Assembly: GCF_012726205.1 (NCBI RefSeq)
Contig: NZ_JAASAE010000014.1
Coordinates: 1 to 64,000, forward strand
Length of the DNA stretch: 64,000 nucleotides
DNA from: Rhodococcus sp. HNM0569
GTDB lineage: Bacteria > Actinomycetota > Actinomycetes > Mycobacteriales > Mycobacteriaceae
Direction: 5' to 3'
Part shown: piece by piece, positions 19,941 to 29,300 of the stretch
Numbering within the stretch: the first letter of the stretch is position 1
How the letters are laid out: every line of letters starts with the position of its first letter
Notes under the pieces: model-generated
Seen by the model: the letters and a program-made list of their open reading frames with translations, nothing else
Database searches by the model: none
Told to the model about the DNA's origin: nothing
Program-made: the position numbers and the translations under genes

Positions 19941-21088
19941 GTCAGACGCGTAGAGGTGGATTGGGACGTGGTCTCGCCGCACTCATCCCGACGGGGCCGG
20001 CTCAAAGCCCCGGGCTGGGGAATGCGGCAGCCGATGTCGTGATCGGAGCAGACCGGTCGTCGACGGTGACGCTGCCGGCTCCCGATGGTTTCACGGGAAA
20101 CATCGACGAAGCGCCGGACAAGGGAGCCGCGCAGAACGCCGAATCCGATGCGCCGACGAAGCCGTCGGACGCGCCGTCGGAGACCGGCACTCCCCCTGCC
20201 TCGAAGGACTCGTCGGAGCCGGGAGAGTCGTCGGACTCGAGTGCGAAGTCGGAGCCGGAACTCGCGTCGCCGGGGGGTGCGGTGTATCGGGAGATCGCCC
20301 CCGACCTGATCGACCGCAATCCGAAACAGCCCCGTCAGGTCTTCGACGAAGAAGCGCTCGCCGAACTGGTCCACTCGATCCGTGAGTTCGGGCTCATGCA
20401 GCCGATCGTGGTGCGACCCGCCAAGGACGGCCGTTACGAACTCATCATGGGTGAGCGGCGCTGGCGTGCCAGTCAGGAAGCCGGTCTCGAGGCGATCCCC
20501 GCGATCGTGCGTGAGGCGCAGGACGACACGATGCTGCGCGACGCCCTGCTCGAGAACATTCACCGTGTCCAGCTGAATCCGCTCGAAGAAGCCGCCGCGT
20601 ACCAGCAGTTGCTCGAAGAGTTCGAGGTCACCCACGAGGAACTCGCGGCGCGGCTCGGACGCTCGCGGCCGGTCGTCACCAACATGATCCGCTTGCTCAA
20701 GCTGCCGGTTCCCGTTCAGCGCCGCGTCGCGGCTGGTGTTCTGTCGGCCGGACACGCGCGGGCATTGCTGTCCATGGACGGCGGGGCGGATGCACAGGAG
20801 GCGCTTGCGGCGCGCATCGTCGCCGAGGGATTGTCCGTGCGCGCGACCGAGGAAGCGGTCACGCTCGCGAACCGAGGCGAGAACGGCGCTACCCCACCGC
20901 CGCAGCGTCGTCGGCCCATCCAGATGCCGGGGCTGCAGGATGTCGCGGAGCGGCTGTCGGATTCGTTCGACACCCGGGTCACCGTCAGCCTCGGAAAGAA
21001 GAAGGGCAAGATCGTCGTCGAGTTCGGCTCGGTCGACGATCTCCAGCGCATCGTCGCGATGATGGAGTCCCAGAAATCGGAATCCTGA
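19937..21088 (+). CDS. parB: Chromosome partitioning protein ParB
   Basis: The parS-binding CTPase clamp, 383 residues. It starts [18 protein letters not shown], which includes the ParA-activating basic tip, then an acidic linker to about residue 112. The CTP-binding region has [21 protein letters not shown] and the GERRWRAS box. The helix-turn-helix has [24 protein letters not shown], and a C-terminal dimer domain ends the chain. The ATG lies in the parA stop (ATGA). A one-mismatch parS-like sequence lies in the linker at 20088-20101. Confidence 0.96.
   Translation: MSQTRRGGLGRGLAALIPTGPAQSPGLGNAAADVVIGADRSSTVTLPAPDGFTGNIDEAPDKGAAQNAESDAPTKPSDAPSETGTPPASKDSSEPGESSDSSAKSEPELASPGGAVYREIAPDLIDRNPKQPRQVFDEEALAELVHSIREFGLMQPIVVRPAKDGRYELIMGERRWRASQEAGLEAIPAIVREAQDDTMLRDALLENIHRVQLNPLEEAAAYQQLLEEFEVTHEELAARLGRSRPVVTNMIRLLKLPVPVQRRVAAGVLSAGHARALLSMDGGADAQEALAARIVAEGLSVRATEEAVTLANRGENGATPPPQRRRPIQMPGLQDVAERLSDSFDTRVTVSLGKKKGKIVVEFGSVDDLQRIVAMMESQKSES
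20088..20101. promoter_or_regulatory. parS-like sequence in parB (one central mismatch)
   Basis: GTTTCACGGGAAAC differs from parS at one central base, which normally weakens ParB binding strongly. Confidence 0.35.
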
Positions 21089-21178
21089 CGTCCCCGAGCA
21101 GCTTTCAGATGTCACCGAACAGCCTTCCGGTGTCCTCGAGGGCTTGCGAGATCGTGATCGATCAGTCGCGGTCGAAAC

Positions 21179-21191
21179 GTCACTGTGACGG
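21179..21191. repeat. GTCACTGTGACGG palindrome, copy 2
   Basis: Identical to 17982-17994. It lies about 52 bp before the acetyltransferase start. Confidence 0.6.
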
Positions 21192-21242
21192 GCGGCTTCG
21201 CGAGGTGTCCCGTCGCGCGGCGACGCGTGGCGAGACCGGAAA

Positions 21243-22013
21243 GTGGTGTCTCTAGCGGTGTCGGTTCACATCTCACCTCTCACCCTCTCGGGGATCGACG
21301 ATCTTCCGCCGCACGTCCGGCGGTGCGTTTTCTGGGAGATGGATCCGTCGACCCTCGACGACGCGAAAGGCTTCTGCGACCGAGAGTTCGAGAAGGAAGC
21401 CTGGCTGTCGATGGTGATGCTCGAGTGGGGCACGTGCGGGCAGACGGCAACGATCGGCGGCAAGCCAGCCGGCAGCGCGCTGTACGCACCGCCCCGGTCG
21501 GTGCCGCGCGCATCGACCTTCCCGACGTCACCTGCCGGTGCCGACGCAGTGCTGTTGACGAGCCTCCGACTGGAACCCATCGCCACCGAGTTCGATCTCG
21601 GCACGGACCTCGTGCGTGCCGTCGTGCGCGATCTGGTCCGACGTGGAGTGCGCGCGCTCGAGGCGTTCGGCATCAGAACGGACGGTGCCGCGACCGGCTC
21701 CCCCGACCCACTCATCCGAGGCCCGCGTGGATCCGCGGACTGCGGCCACGACGACTGCATGATCGATGCGTCGTTCCTCGAACGGTTCGGGTTCGATCTC
21801 GTTGCGCCGCACGACCGGTTCCCCAGATTCCGGCTCGAACTCGACGGCGGCCACGAGTGGAAGGAAGACGTCGAGTCCGCACTCGATCAGCTGCTGCACG
21901 AAGCGGCGGTGTCGTTTGCTCTCGAACGTGAGCGGGTGGGTGCCGGTTCACTCGGCGCACACCACGTCCGGGCGGCGCGGTCAGTCGGCGGGGGAAAGTT
22001 CCTGCGCGAGTAG
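21243..22013 (+). CDS. GNAT-like acetyltransferase (Rv3916c-type)
   Basis: A 256-residue protein that in mycobacteria and relatives lies between parB and cwlM in the same orientation (Rv3916c position). It begins with HISPLTLSGIDDLPPHVRRCVFWEMDP and has SMVMLEWGTCGQTA and an ALEAFG segment; the fold resembles GNAT acetyltransferases, though the acetyl-CoA P-loop is not textbook. GTG codons at 21243 and 21246 are both possible, with GGAAA just before. Its tail overlaps the convergent cwlM end by 33 bp. Substrate unknown. Confidence 0.75.
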   Translation: MVSLAVSVHISPLTLSGIDDLPPHVRRCVFWEMDPSTLDDAKGFCDREFEKEAWLSMVMLEWGTCGQTATIGGKPAGSALYAPPRSVPRASTFPTSPAGADAVLLTSLRLEPIATEFDLGTDLVRAVVRDLVRRGVRALEAFGIRTDGAATGSPDPLIRGPRGSADCGHDDCMIDASFLERFGFDLVAPHDRFPRFRLELDGGHEWKEDVESALDQLLHEAAVSFALERERVGAGSLGAHHVRAARSVGGGKFLRE

Positions 22014-23192
22014 TTCGGCGAACGAGAACGTGCCCGTTGGGGCGTCGTCTTGGCCGAGAAGATAGAGCCGCTTGACCGATACGAGGATCGCCTCGGCGAT
22101 GACGTCGCGCGAGCGCGGGTTGCTCAGCACGGCGACGTCCGAGCCGTTGGTGAGATACCCGAGGTCGATCTGCACCGTCGGCATGTCGGTGAGGCGCAAC
22201 AGATCCCACGTGCGCCCGTGCGTGCGACAGTCGAGTAGCGCCGTGCGGGCGACGATCTCGCGCTGGATGAGACCGCTGAGGACCTTGCCGATGGTCGAGG
22301 ACGAGCCGTGCGAGTTGCCGAAGTGGAAGCACGCGACGCCACTCGCCGACGGGCTCGAGTTGGTGTCGCAGCGCAGCGAGATCATGAGGTCGGCGTCGAA
22401 GGCGTTCGCGCGGGCCGCCCGCTCGGCGTCGGACGGTGCCTCGTGCGCGGGACGCGACAGGAACGTCTCCATACCGGTGGCCGCCATCCGCCCCTCGAGC
22501 CGCGACGCGAGATCCCACAGGATGTCGGCTTCGGTGAGGGTGCCCGCGTCCGTCATGACGGCCGTGCCGGTGTTGCCGCCACCGAGGCCGGGGTCGATGA
22601 CGATGCGTTTGCCGCTCAGCTGTGGGCCCGAGCGCCGGACGAGCTCTTCCTCGCTGATCGCGTGCGGTGAGCCGCCGGTGACGCGGGTGCCGAGCAGTTC
22701 GAGCGCGCGCAGCGTGCCCGGCCCGCAGATCCCGTCGGCCGCGATGCCCGTCTCCCGCTGGAACGAGGTGAGGGACTCGTGCGTGCGGGCCCCGAAGAAT
22801 CCGTCGACGCGACCGAGGTAGAAGCCGAGGTCCTGGAGCCGAGTCTGCAGCGACGCGACGTCGTCGCCGTACAGCGGGGCGGAGAGCTGATAGATGAGTG
22901 TGCGTGCACCCAGCCGGTACGACGCTTCCTTCATCGCGCGGTAGGTGGCGGGACCGACGATGCCGTCGACGAGCAGGCCGCGCTGCTGCTGGAACGCGCG
23001 CACCGCGCGGTCGAGTGCGGCGTCGAAGGACGCGTCGGTGAGTGCAGACCCCACCAGATCGGCGGTCACGTGGATCTCGGAGCCCTGCGCGGCGCGGGCC
23101 GCGTTGTCGGAGCGGAGGAAGCCGAGCGCGGCGAGGGTACTCCGGATCTCGGCGACCGCTGGTCCGTGATCGCCGTGACGGAGTCGGTGCAT
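21981..23192 (-). CDS. cwlM: CwlM-type regulatory N-acetylmuramoyl-L-alanine amidase homologue
   Basis: 403 residues: two peptidoglycan-binding repeats (about 1-75 and 100-165, with GPATYRAMKEA and GFFGARTHESLTSFQRETG) and an amidase_3 domain. There is no signal peptide, so it is cytoplasmic like M. tuberculosis CwlM, an essential protein that when phosphorylated activates MurA. The first zinc-ligand position reads DPGLGG where active amidases have a His (DPGHGG), so catalysis is probably lost. It is the last gene of the sigM-anti-sigma-trxB-trxA-cwlM run. Confidence 0.92.
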   Translation of the reverse strand: MHRLRHGDHGPAVAEIRSTLAALGFLRSDNAARAAQGSEIHVTADLVGSALTDASFDAALDRAVRAFQQQRGLLVDGIVGPATYRAMKEASYRLGARTLIYQLSAPLYGDDVASLQTRLQDLGFYLGRVDGFFGARTHESLTSFQRETGIAADGICGPGTLRALELLGTRVTGGSPHAISEEELVRRSGPQLSGKRIVIDPGLGGGNTGTAVMTDAGTLTEADILWDLASRLEGRMAATGMETFLSRPAHEAPSDAERAARANAFDADLMISLRCDTNSSPSASGVACFHFGNSHGSSSTIGKVLSGLIQREIVARTALLDCRTHGRTWDLLRLTDMPTVQIDLGYLTNGSDVAVLSNPRSRDVIAEAILVSVKRLYLLGQDDAPTGTFSFAELLAQELSPAD

Positions 23193-23273
23193 ACTGTGCG
23201 GCCTTCCACGTGTGGGGAGTGCGTGCGTGTCGAGGCTGTTCCGGTGCCCTGGACAGCGGTTGGGCCCCTACGA

Positions 23274-23322
23274 ACAATCGGTCGACGTGCCACGACAGCG
23301 TCGAAGCACATCGACCGATTGT
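23274..23322 (-). repeat. 17 bp hairpin in the trxA-cwlM leader
   Basis: Arms 23274-23290 and 23306-23322 pair over 17 positions around a 15-base loop. The single non-Watson-Crick position is U-G in the minus-strand RNA but C-A in plus-strand RNA. No U-run follows. Confidence 0.7.
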
Positions 23323-23383
23323 GTCAGAGCATGAGCATTTTGGGGAATTCTGCGGTCACCGCCGGATCACATTCCGGGTGCCG

Positions 23384-23707
23384 TCAGAGGACGGGCTCGA
23401 GGTCCTTCAGCAGCGCCGCCTTGCCCTTCGTTCCCACGATCGTGGTGAGCGGCTTCCCGTCCTTGAACAGGATCAACGTGGGGATCGACATGACCTGGAA
23501 GTCGCGCGCCGTTGCCGGGTTCTCGTCGATGTCGAGCTTCGCGATCGTGAGCTTGTCGCCGTGCTCCCCCGCGATCTCCTCGAGGACCGGAGCGATCATC
23601 TTGCACGGCCCGCACCACGTCGCCCAGAAGTCGACGAGCACGGGCTTGTCGCTCTCGAGGACGTCCTGCTTGAACGAGTCGTCGGTGATCTTGACGGTAT
23701 TGGACAC
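23384..23707 (-). CDS. trxA: Thioredoxin
   Basis: A 107-residue thioredoxin with the active site FWATWCGPCKM, the cis-proline loop MSIPTLILF and the usual KLDIDENPATARDF. It reduces protein disulfides using electrons from the adjacent thioredoxin reductase. The GTG at 23707 (MSNTVKITDDSF) has GGAGAA just upstream; the frame stays open further up but only with unrelated sequence. It corresponds to M. tuberculosis trxC (Rv3914). Confidence 0.96.
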   Translation of the reverse strand: MSNTVKITDDSFKQDVLESDKPVLVDFWATWCGPCKMIAPVLEEIAGEHGDKLTIAKLDIDENPATARDFQVMSIPTLILFKDGKPLTTIVGTKGKAALLKDLEPVL

Positions 23708-23738
23708 TGGTTCTCCGTTCGGCTGGGTGAAGGAACGC

Positions 23739-23787
23739 GTCAGGCCTGGACAGGCGTGCTGGCAGTCAGGCCTGGACAGGCGTGCTG
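23739..23787 (-). repeat. Tandem duplication of the trxB 3' end
   Basis: A 23-base unit at 23765-23787, which contains the last codons and stop of trxB, is repeated exactly at 23739-23761 beyond the stop (period 26 bp). Confidence 0.9.
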
Positions 23788-24764
23788 TCGACCGGCTCGC
23801 CTGCGGCCGCGAGCGTGTTGGCGGTGATGTCGCCCTTCTCGGCGAGCCACCGCTCGGCGTCGATCGCGGACGAACAGCCGGTGCCCGCGGCGGTGATCGC
23901 CTGGCGGTACCGGTGGTCGACGAGGTCGCCTGCAGCGAACACACCGGGGAGGGATGTGGCCGTGGTCGGCGCCTGGACCAGCACGTAACCGTCGTCGTCG
24001 AGCTCGACCTGGCCGCGCACGAGCTCGCTGCGCGGGTCGTGGCCGATAGCCACGAACATTCCGGTGACGTCGAGCGTGGTCTCCTCGCCGGTGACCGTGT
24101 CGCGCACCACGAGGCCCGTCATCGCCGTCTCGCCGAGGACCTTCAGCGGCTGGCTGTTGGTCAGGATGCGGATCTTGTCGTTCGACTTCGCGCGGTCGAG
24201 CATGATGCGCGACGCGCGGAACTCGTCGCGACGGTGCACGATGGTGACACTGCGTGCGAACTTGGTGAGGAAGGTCGCTTCTTCCATCGCCGAGTCGCCG
24301 CCGCCGATGACGGCGATGTCCTGGTCCTTGAAGAAGAAGCCGTCGCACGTGGCACATGCGCTCACACCGCGGCCGAGGAGAGTCTCCTCGCCCGGGATGC
24401 CGAGGTACCGGGGCTCCGACCCCATCGCGAGGACGACGGCGTCCGAGTAGTACGTCTCGCCGCCCGCGACGACCCTCTTGACCGCGCCGGACAGGTCGAG
24501 TTCCTCGACGTCCTCGGTGCGGATGTCGGCGCCGAAGCGCTTCGCCTGCTCGCGCATCTCGTCCATCAGATCCGGTCCCATGATGCCTTCGCGGAAACCG
24601 GGGAAGTTTTCGACCTCGGTGGTCGTCATGAGCGAGCCACCGAACTGCGTGCCCTCGAAGAGCAGCGGCTTCAGCTCGGCACGGGCGGCGTACACACCAG
24701 CGGTGTACCCGGCAGGGCCCGAACCGACGATGATGAGGTCGTGAATCGTCGATGGAGTGGTCAT
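23766..24764 (-). CDS. trxB: Thioredoxin reductase
   Basis: A 332-residue FAD enzyme that reduces thioredoxin with NADPH. It shows the FAD motif [16 protein letters not shown], the redox-active CATCDGFFF, the NADPH motif [10 protein letters not shown] with HRR ([10 protein letters not shown]), and the C-terminal FAD segment [21 protein letters not shown]. The ATG at 24764 has GGAAGG upstream. Its last codons are part of a 26 bp tandem duplication. It precedes trxA in the same direction and is equivalent to Rv3913. Confidence 0.96.
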   Translation of the reverse strand: MTTPSTIHDLIIVGSGPAGYTAGVYAARAELKPLLFEGTQFGGSLMTTTEVENFPGFREGIMGPDLMDEMREQAKRFGADIRTEDVEELDLSGAVKRVVAGGETYYSDAVVLAMGSEPRYLGIPGEETLLGRGVSACATCDGFFFKDQDIAVIGGGDSAMEEATFLTKFARSVTIVHRRDEFRASRIMLDRAKSNDKIRILTNSQPLKVLGETAMTGLVVRDTVTGEETTLDVTGMFVAIGHDPRSELVRGQVELDDDGYVLVQAPTTATSLPGVFAAGDLVDHRYRQAITAAGTGCSSAIDAERWLAEKGDITANTLAAAGEPVDSTPVQA

Positions 24765-24919
24765 GCGAGCCTTCCAGTCGTATTGCCGTCGATCGCGTCG
24801 CCGCCCGTCGGACGGCACAGCGCAGGCCGCGCACGGCCCGCGATTCGCCATGGTCAACACCAGACTAATGGCTGTTGTTCCCGCGCTCGCCTGCCGACCG
24901 ACCGGCGGACCGGCCTGGT

Positions 24920-25657
24920 TCAGCCGATCTCCCGGCGCGCGACGAGGTCGGGCTCGCCGGCCGCGCACGACTCCCCCACTGCGAGCGCGGTGATCGCGGG
25001 CGGCTCGGAGCCAGGCAGGAGTAACAGCGTCGCGGGGACTCCGTCGATCGTGACCTGACGCGAGCCGAGGAGCGTGGCATCGGGGTCGATGCCGTTGGCG
25101 GACAGGCAACCCGCGAGCCGTTCGGCGTCGGCGAGGACGCCGGGATCGTCGGAACCGAGCAGCGACATGATGCGGCCGGGCTGGGCGTCGGCGCCCAGGT
25201 CGAGAGCGGGGCTCGGCGGCGCGGCGACGGGCGGCGTGGTGGGGCCAGGACCGGGCCCGCCCAGAGTGGGCAGGAACACGGCTGCTGCGACGGCTGCTGC
25301 GGCCGCGACACCACCGGACGCCCATGCGACGCGTCGCCGCCTACGGGCCGCATCGAGCGACGGCACGGCGGTACGCCCAGGTTCGGGCGCATCGAGAGCC
25401 GGTGCAGCCACGGGACCGTCCAGGGGCGGCGCAGCCGCAAGGGCCTCGTGTATGCGGGCGGCGACTTCGGCCGGCATCGTCGCGTCCGCATCGCGCAGTC
25501 CGTGCAGGTCGAGCGTGAGCGCGTCGAGCCCCGCGAGGGTGCGCTGCGCGTCTGGGTCGACCTCGATCAGTGCGTGGACGCGCCGCGCCTCGGCGTCGTC
25601 CAGGGCGCCGGCGTGGTACTCGGCCACGAGGTCGTCGGACGGTCTCTCGCCGTTCAT
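24920..25657 (-). CDS. Membrane anti-sigma factor for SigM (RsmA-like)
   Basis: A 245-residue single-pass membrane protein directly after sigM, the position of M. tuberculosis Rv3912. The N-terminal cytoplasmic part begins [21 protein letters not shown] and would hold the sigma factor. A run of arginines precedes one membrane helix near residues 130-150 ([19 protein letters not shown]), and the rest is extracytoplasmic. The zinc-binding HxxxCxxC motif of ZAS anti-sigmas is absent. AAGGGGG precedes the ATG. Function is inferred from position and topology. Confidence 0.85.
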   Translation of the reverse strand: MNGERPSDDLVAEYHAGALDDAEARRVHALIEVDPDAQRTLAGLDALTLDLHGLRDADATMPAEVAARIHEALAAAPPLDGPVAAPALDAPEPGRTAVPSLDAARRRRRVAWASGGVAAAAAVAAAVFLPTLGGPGPGPTTPPVAAPPSPALDLGADAQPGRIMSLLGSDDPGVLADAERLAGCLSANGIDPDATLLGSRQVTIDGVPATLLLLPGSEPPAITALAVGESCAAGEPDLVARREIG

Positions 25658-25724
25658 CGTCGTACCCCCTTCGCTCGCGTACCGGTGCTGGTGGCGGCCC
25701 CTACTACAGTTCGACGCTCGCGGG

Positions 25725-26303
25725 TCACGATCGGTTCCCCTCGTCGCGCAAGTAACCGAGCGCATCGGCGAGCTTGCGGCGTCCGCGGGCGCAGCGGCTC
25801 TTGACGGTGCCCTGCGCGATGCCCAGTTTGTCGGCGGCCGCGGAGACCGAGTACCCCTCGACGTCGATCGCGACGACGGCGGCGCGCTGCTCGTCGGGAA
25901 GCAGCGCGAGGGCGCGGGTGAGCTCGAGCCGCAGTTCGGCCGACGACATCTCGTCGCGGGGCGCCGGGATCGTGTACTCGTCGTCGCCGAGCGGCGACGA
26001 CGGCCTGGTGCGATTGCGCCGGATGCGGTCGAGGCACGAGTTGACCACGATCGCGTGGAGCCAGCTGCGGACGGCCGCGTCTCGCCGGAACGAACCCGCG
26101 GAGCGATGCGCCGACAGGAGCGCTTCCTGCAGTCCGTCGGCGGCGTCCTCCTCGTTGCGGCACGTGCGAAGAGCGACATGCCACAGATGGTGGCGGTGGC
26201 GGTCGAACAGCGCGGCGAACGCGTGTGGATCGCCCGCGACGTGCGCGTCGAGCAACTCGATGTCGGACGGCCCGTCGCCGTCCTCCCCCCTCAGGATCCG
26301 CAC
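25725..26303 (-). CDS. sigM: ECF RNA polymerase sigma factor SigM
   Basis: A 192-residue group 4 sigma factor. Region 2 reads LLDAHVAGDPHAFAALFDRH and EDAADGLQEALLSAHR; region 4 reads LPDEQRAAVVAIDVEGYSVSAAADKLGIAQGTVKSRCARGRRKL. It lies between murJ and its presumed anti-sigma gene, all on the minus strand, as Rv3911 in M. tuberculosis. The GTG at 26303 begins MRILRGEDGDGPSD; the distance to the murJ stop is 36 bp. Confidence 0.93.
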   Translation of the reverse strand: MRILRGEDGDGPSDIELLDAHVAGDPHAFAALFDRHRHHLWHVALRTCRNEEDAADGLQEALLSAHRSAGSFRRDAAVRSWLHAIVVNSCLDRIRRNRTRPSSPLGDDEYTIPAPRDEMSSAELRLELTRALALLPDEQRAAVVAIDVEGYSVSAAADKLGIAQGTVKSRCARGRRKLADALGYLRDEGNRS

Positions 26304-26339
26304 GCGCGGATGCTAACGCACGAGCGGGCGTTCACCGGG

Positions 26340-29300
26340 TCAGGACGCGGACTCGATCGCGATCTCGGCGATCTTGGACTGGTTCTGTCCGCCCGACGAA
26401 CCGAGGCCGGTGATCCACACGAGGACGTTCTGCGTGGGTGCGTCGTTCGTGACGGGTACCTCGGTGACGCCGTCGCGCAGGTTGGCGGTTCCGATCACCT
26501 GCGTCTGGCCGAGAGGTGCGTTCGTCGAAGTGGCGGAACGGATTTCGACCTCTGTCCCCGGAGTGGGCGACGTGATGCTCACCTTCGACAACGGAACCGA
26601 TTCGGGCAGCGTCACCATCAGGCCGACGCCGTTCTTGAGCGCCGGGAACGGTTGGTAGTACGCGTCGGTGCTCCACAGCGTGGCAGGGTCGCCGTCGATC
26701 GCGAGCCGGGCGTTGGCGGCGCCGTCGGGTGTGCCCTGCGGCGAGAACACGGTGGCCGACCTCGGGGTGACCGGGGTACCCGCAGCAGGCGTTGCCGGAG
26801 GTGCGGACGTGGGTGCCTCGGCACTGGGAGCGGCAGGCTCGGAGGTGAGGCCGATGTCCGATTGGGACAGTGGCGCATCCGAATTCGATCCGGTGAGGAA
26901 GTTGGCGAGCCAGAAGCCGAGCAGTGCGAGCACGACGATCGTGACGACGCCGAGACCCGCGAGGGCGATCAGCATCCGGTTCGACTTCTTCTTCTCCGCG
27001 GCAAGCGCTTCCGGGTCCGACAGCGAATGTTCGGGATCGACGCTCCGTTGTCCGAGCCGGAGCGCAGGAATGAGCTCGGTCTTGTCGTTGACGACGGTCG
27101 CCTGATCGAGAATGTGCTGAACCGTTGCCGCGGTGCGGATTCCACCATTCGGCTCGAGCGAACGCACCGCGACGGCGGAGATGTCGAAGGGCACCTCGGG
27201 GCGCACGGCGCGCGGTGCGAGCGGCAGGCCGGTGGAGTCGAGTTCGGCCGGTCGCAGACCGCCGACGGTCGCAGGTCCGCGGCCTGCGGCTCCGTTCGGG
27301 TCGCTGAGCGGCCAGCGTGCGGTGATGAGGGCGTAGAGCATCGCGCCGAGTCCGTGCACATCCGTTGCCGAGTCGGCGTCCGCGAGTGTGCCGGGGAAGG
27401 CGAGCACGGCGTCGCCGTTGATGCTGATGCGCACGCGGTCCGGGTGGTCGATGGACAGTGCGCCACCCGCGCGGTGCGCCGTCTCGGCGGCGGCGGCGAG
27501 AGTACGGATCGCGCGGGCCGCGCCGATGGGTGACGGTGTGGTGGCGGCCATCTCGCGCAGCGAGCGTCCGGGTGTCCACTCGGCGACGACGATGCCACCC
27601 GAGCTGCCGCGTACGACGTCGAGAACGCGCGCGAGACCTGGCGAGTTGATCCGGCCGAGCCGCAGGGTGCGGGACAGGATCGCTTGCGGGCCTTCGGGTC
27701 CCGTCGACACTGCCCGCTGGTCGGCATCGACGAAGGTGAGCGCGACCTCGCGGTCGAGCTTGACGTCGAGCGCCTGCCAGAACTGGAGGCCGCGGGCGCC
27801 GCCGTGCGGGGTGAGCAGGCGGTAGCGGCCGCCTGCGACGGATGCGCCGGGGATGAGCTTGGGGCCGCGGGGTGTGCCGCGACCCGATGCGGCGGCGGGC
27901 GGCACGGGTGCGGTGGCAGGCGCGACCGACGGGCCCGCCTGGGTGGGTGCCGGTTGGTCGCCACCACGGGCCGGGGACTGGTCGCGGTCGGAAGTGCCAT
28001 CCGCGGGACCGGCTCCGGGGGCTTCGCTGCGCACCGCCGCGTCGGAGGTGTCGGGGCCGGCAGGGGTCTCGGGGTCGGCAGGGGCATCGGGGCCGGTGGC
28101 GTCCGCGCCGGCGGCCTCGGGACCCGCGGGCGCCTCGGCACCCGGCGTGACTCCGGACAGCGACGAGCCCGGTGCCGTCGTCGACCCCGGGCCGTCGGCA
28201 GCAGCATCGGTGGGAACGGGGTCGGTGGCAGGCGTCTCGGCCGCGCCGGGACGCTCGCCTCCCGCACGCGGCGGGGCGGACTTGCCGGGAGGTTGAGGCA
28301 TACGCATCGTCTTGGGCGCGTCCGGCTGCGCGTTCTGCGAATCACGTTCGGACGCATCGACCATGGCCCGGCCGGCGCCGGTCGCGCCGGTAACGTCGTC
28401 GTCGCTCACCCTCACTCCTTCACCCTCGAATGCGCGGCTCCGACCGGTCCCCGATCCGACGTGCCCGCGTCCAGCGTACGGGAGCCGAGGACCTGCGTCG
28501 TCGTGCCGCACGCCGACACGGATCGCCGGCATCATCACGGTCTCGGCGTCCGTGACCGGGTCGGGCCGGAACGCCTCCCGTTCGGGCGTGGGCGCCGCGT
28601 CGACGGGCAGCCCGCGCAGGCGCCGGATCCTGCGGGACACGGCCACCGTGATCGCGACGACCTCGGGGATCTTCGCGAACCACAGTATGGCAAAGGTGAC
28701 CAGCAGCATCAGGACTCCGCTGATCCCGACGCGCACCATCGAGCCGAGCCCGCCGAAGCCGCTGCTGAGTCGATCCATGCCGACGAGCCGGTCGGCGCCG
28801 AGCGTGAGCGCGGCACCCACCGCGGACGCCATGACGACGATCCACACGGTGCGGCCGACATTCGCCATCTTCAGGTCGCCGAGACTGCGGTGCAGGAGCC
28901 AGCCGCCGATGAACGCGCCCACGAGATAGCCGAGTCCGTTGGCGGCGCCGAGGCCCACGACGACATGCTCGGAGTCGGCGACGACGTACGGCACGAGCAG
29001 CGAGAGCACGATCTTGACCGACGTGATGCCGAGGACGATCCACGTGGGCGTCCACGCCTGTTCGCGCGCGTAGAACACGCGCAGGTGGATCAACACGAGG
29101 GCATACGGGATGAGCGTGAACGCCGACCAGCTGACTGCCTGGCCGAGCCTGCTCGCGTCGTCGGTGCCGAAGTTGCCGTAGCCGTACAGTGCTTCGCCGA
29201 CCTGGGGGCCTGCGAAAGTCAGGAACGTGACGATCGGGACGAGCGCGATCATCGTCAGCCGGGTCGCGACCGAGAGGTCGTCGACGACGGCAGGCGTGTC

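Noticed and set aside
20088-20101. Seventh parS site in parB
   Set aside because: It has a mismatch in the critical central CG, so I list it only as parS-like.
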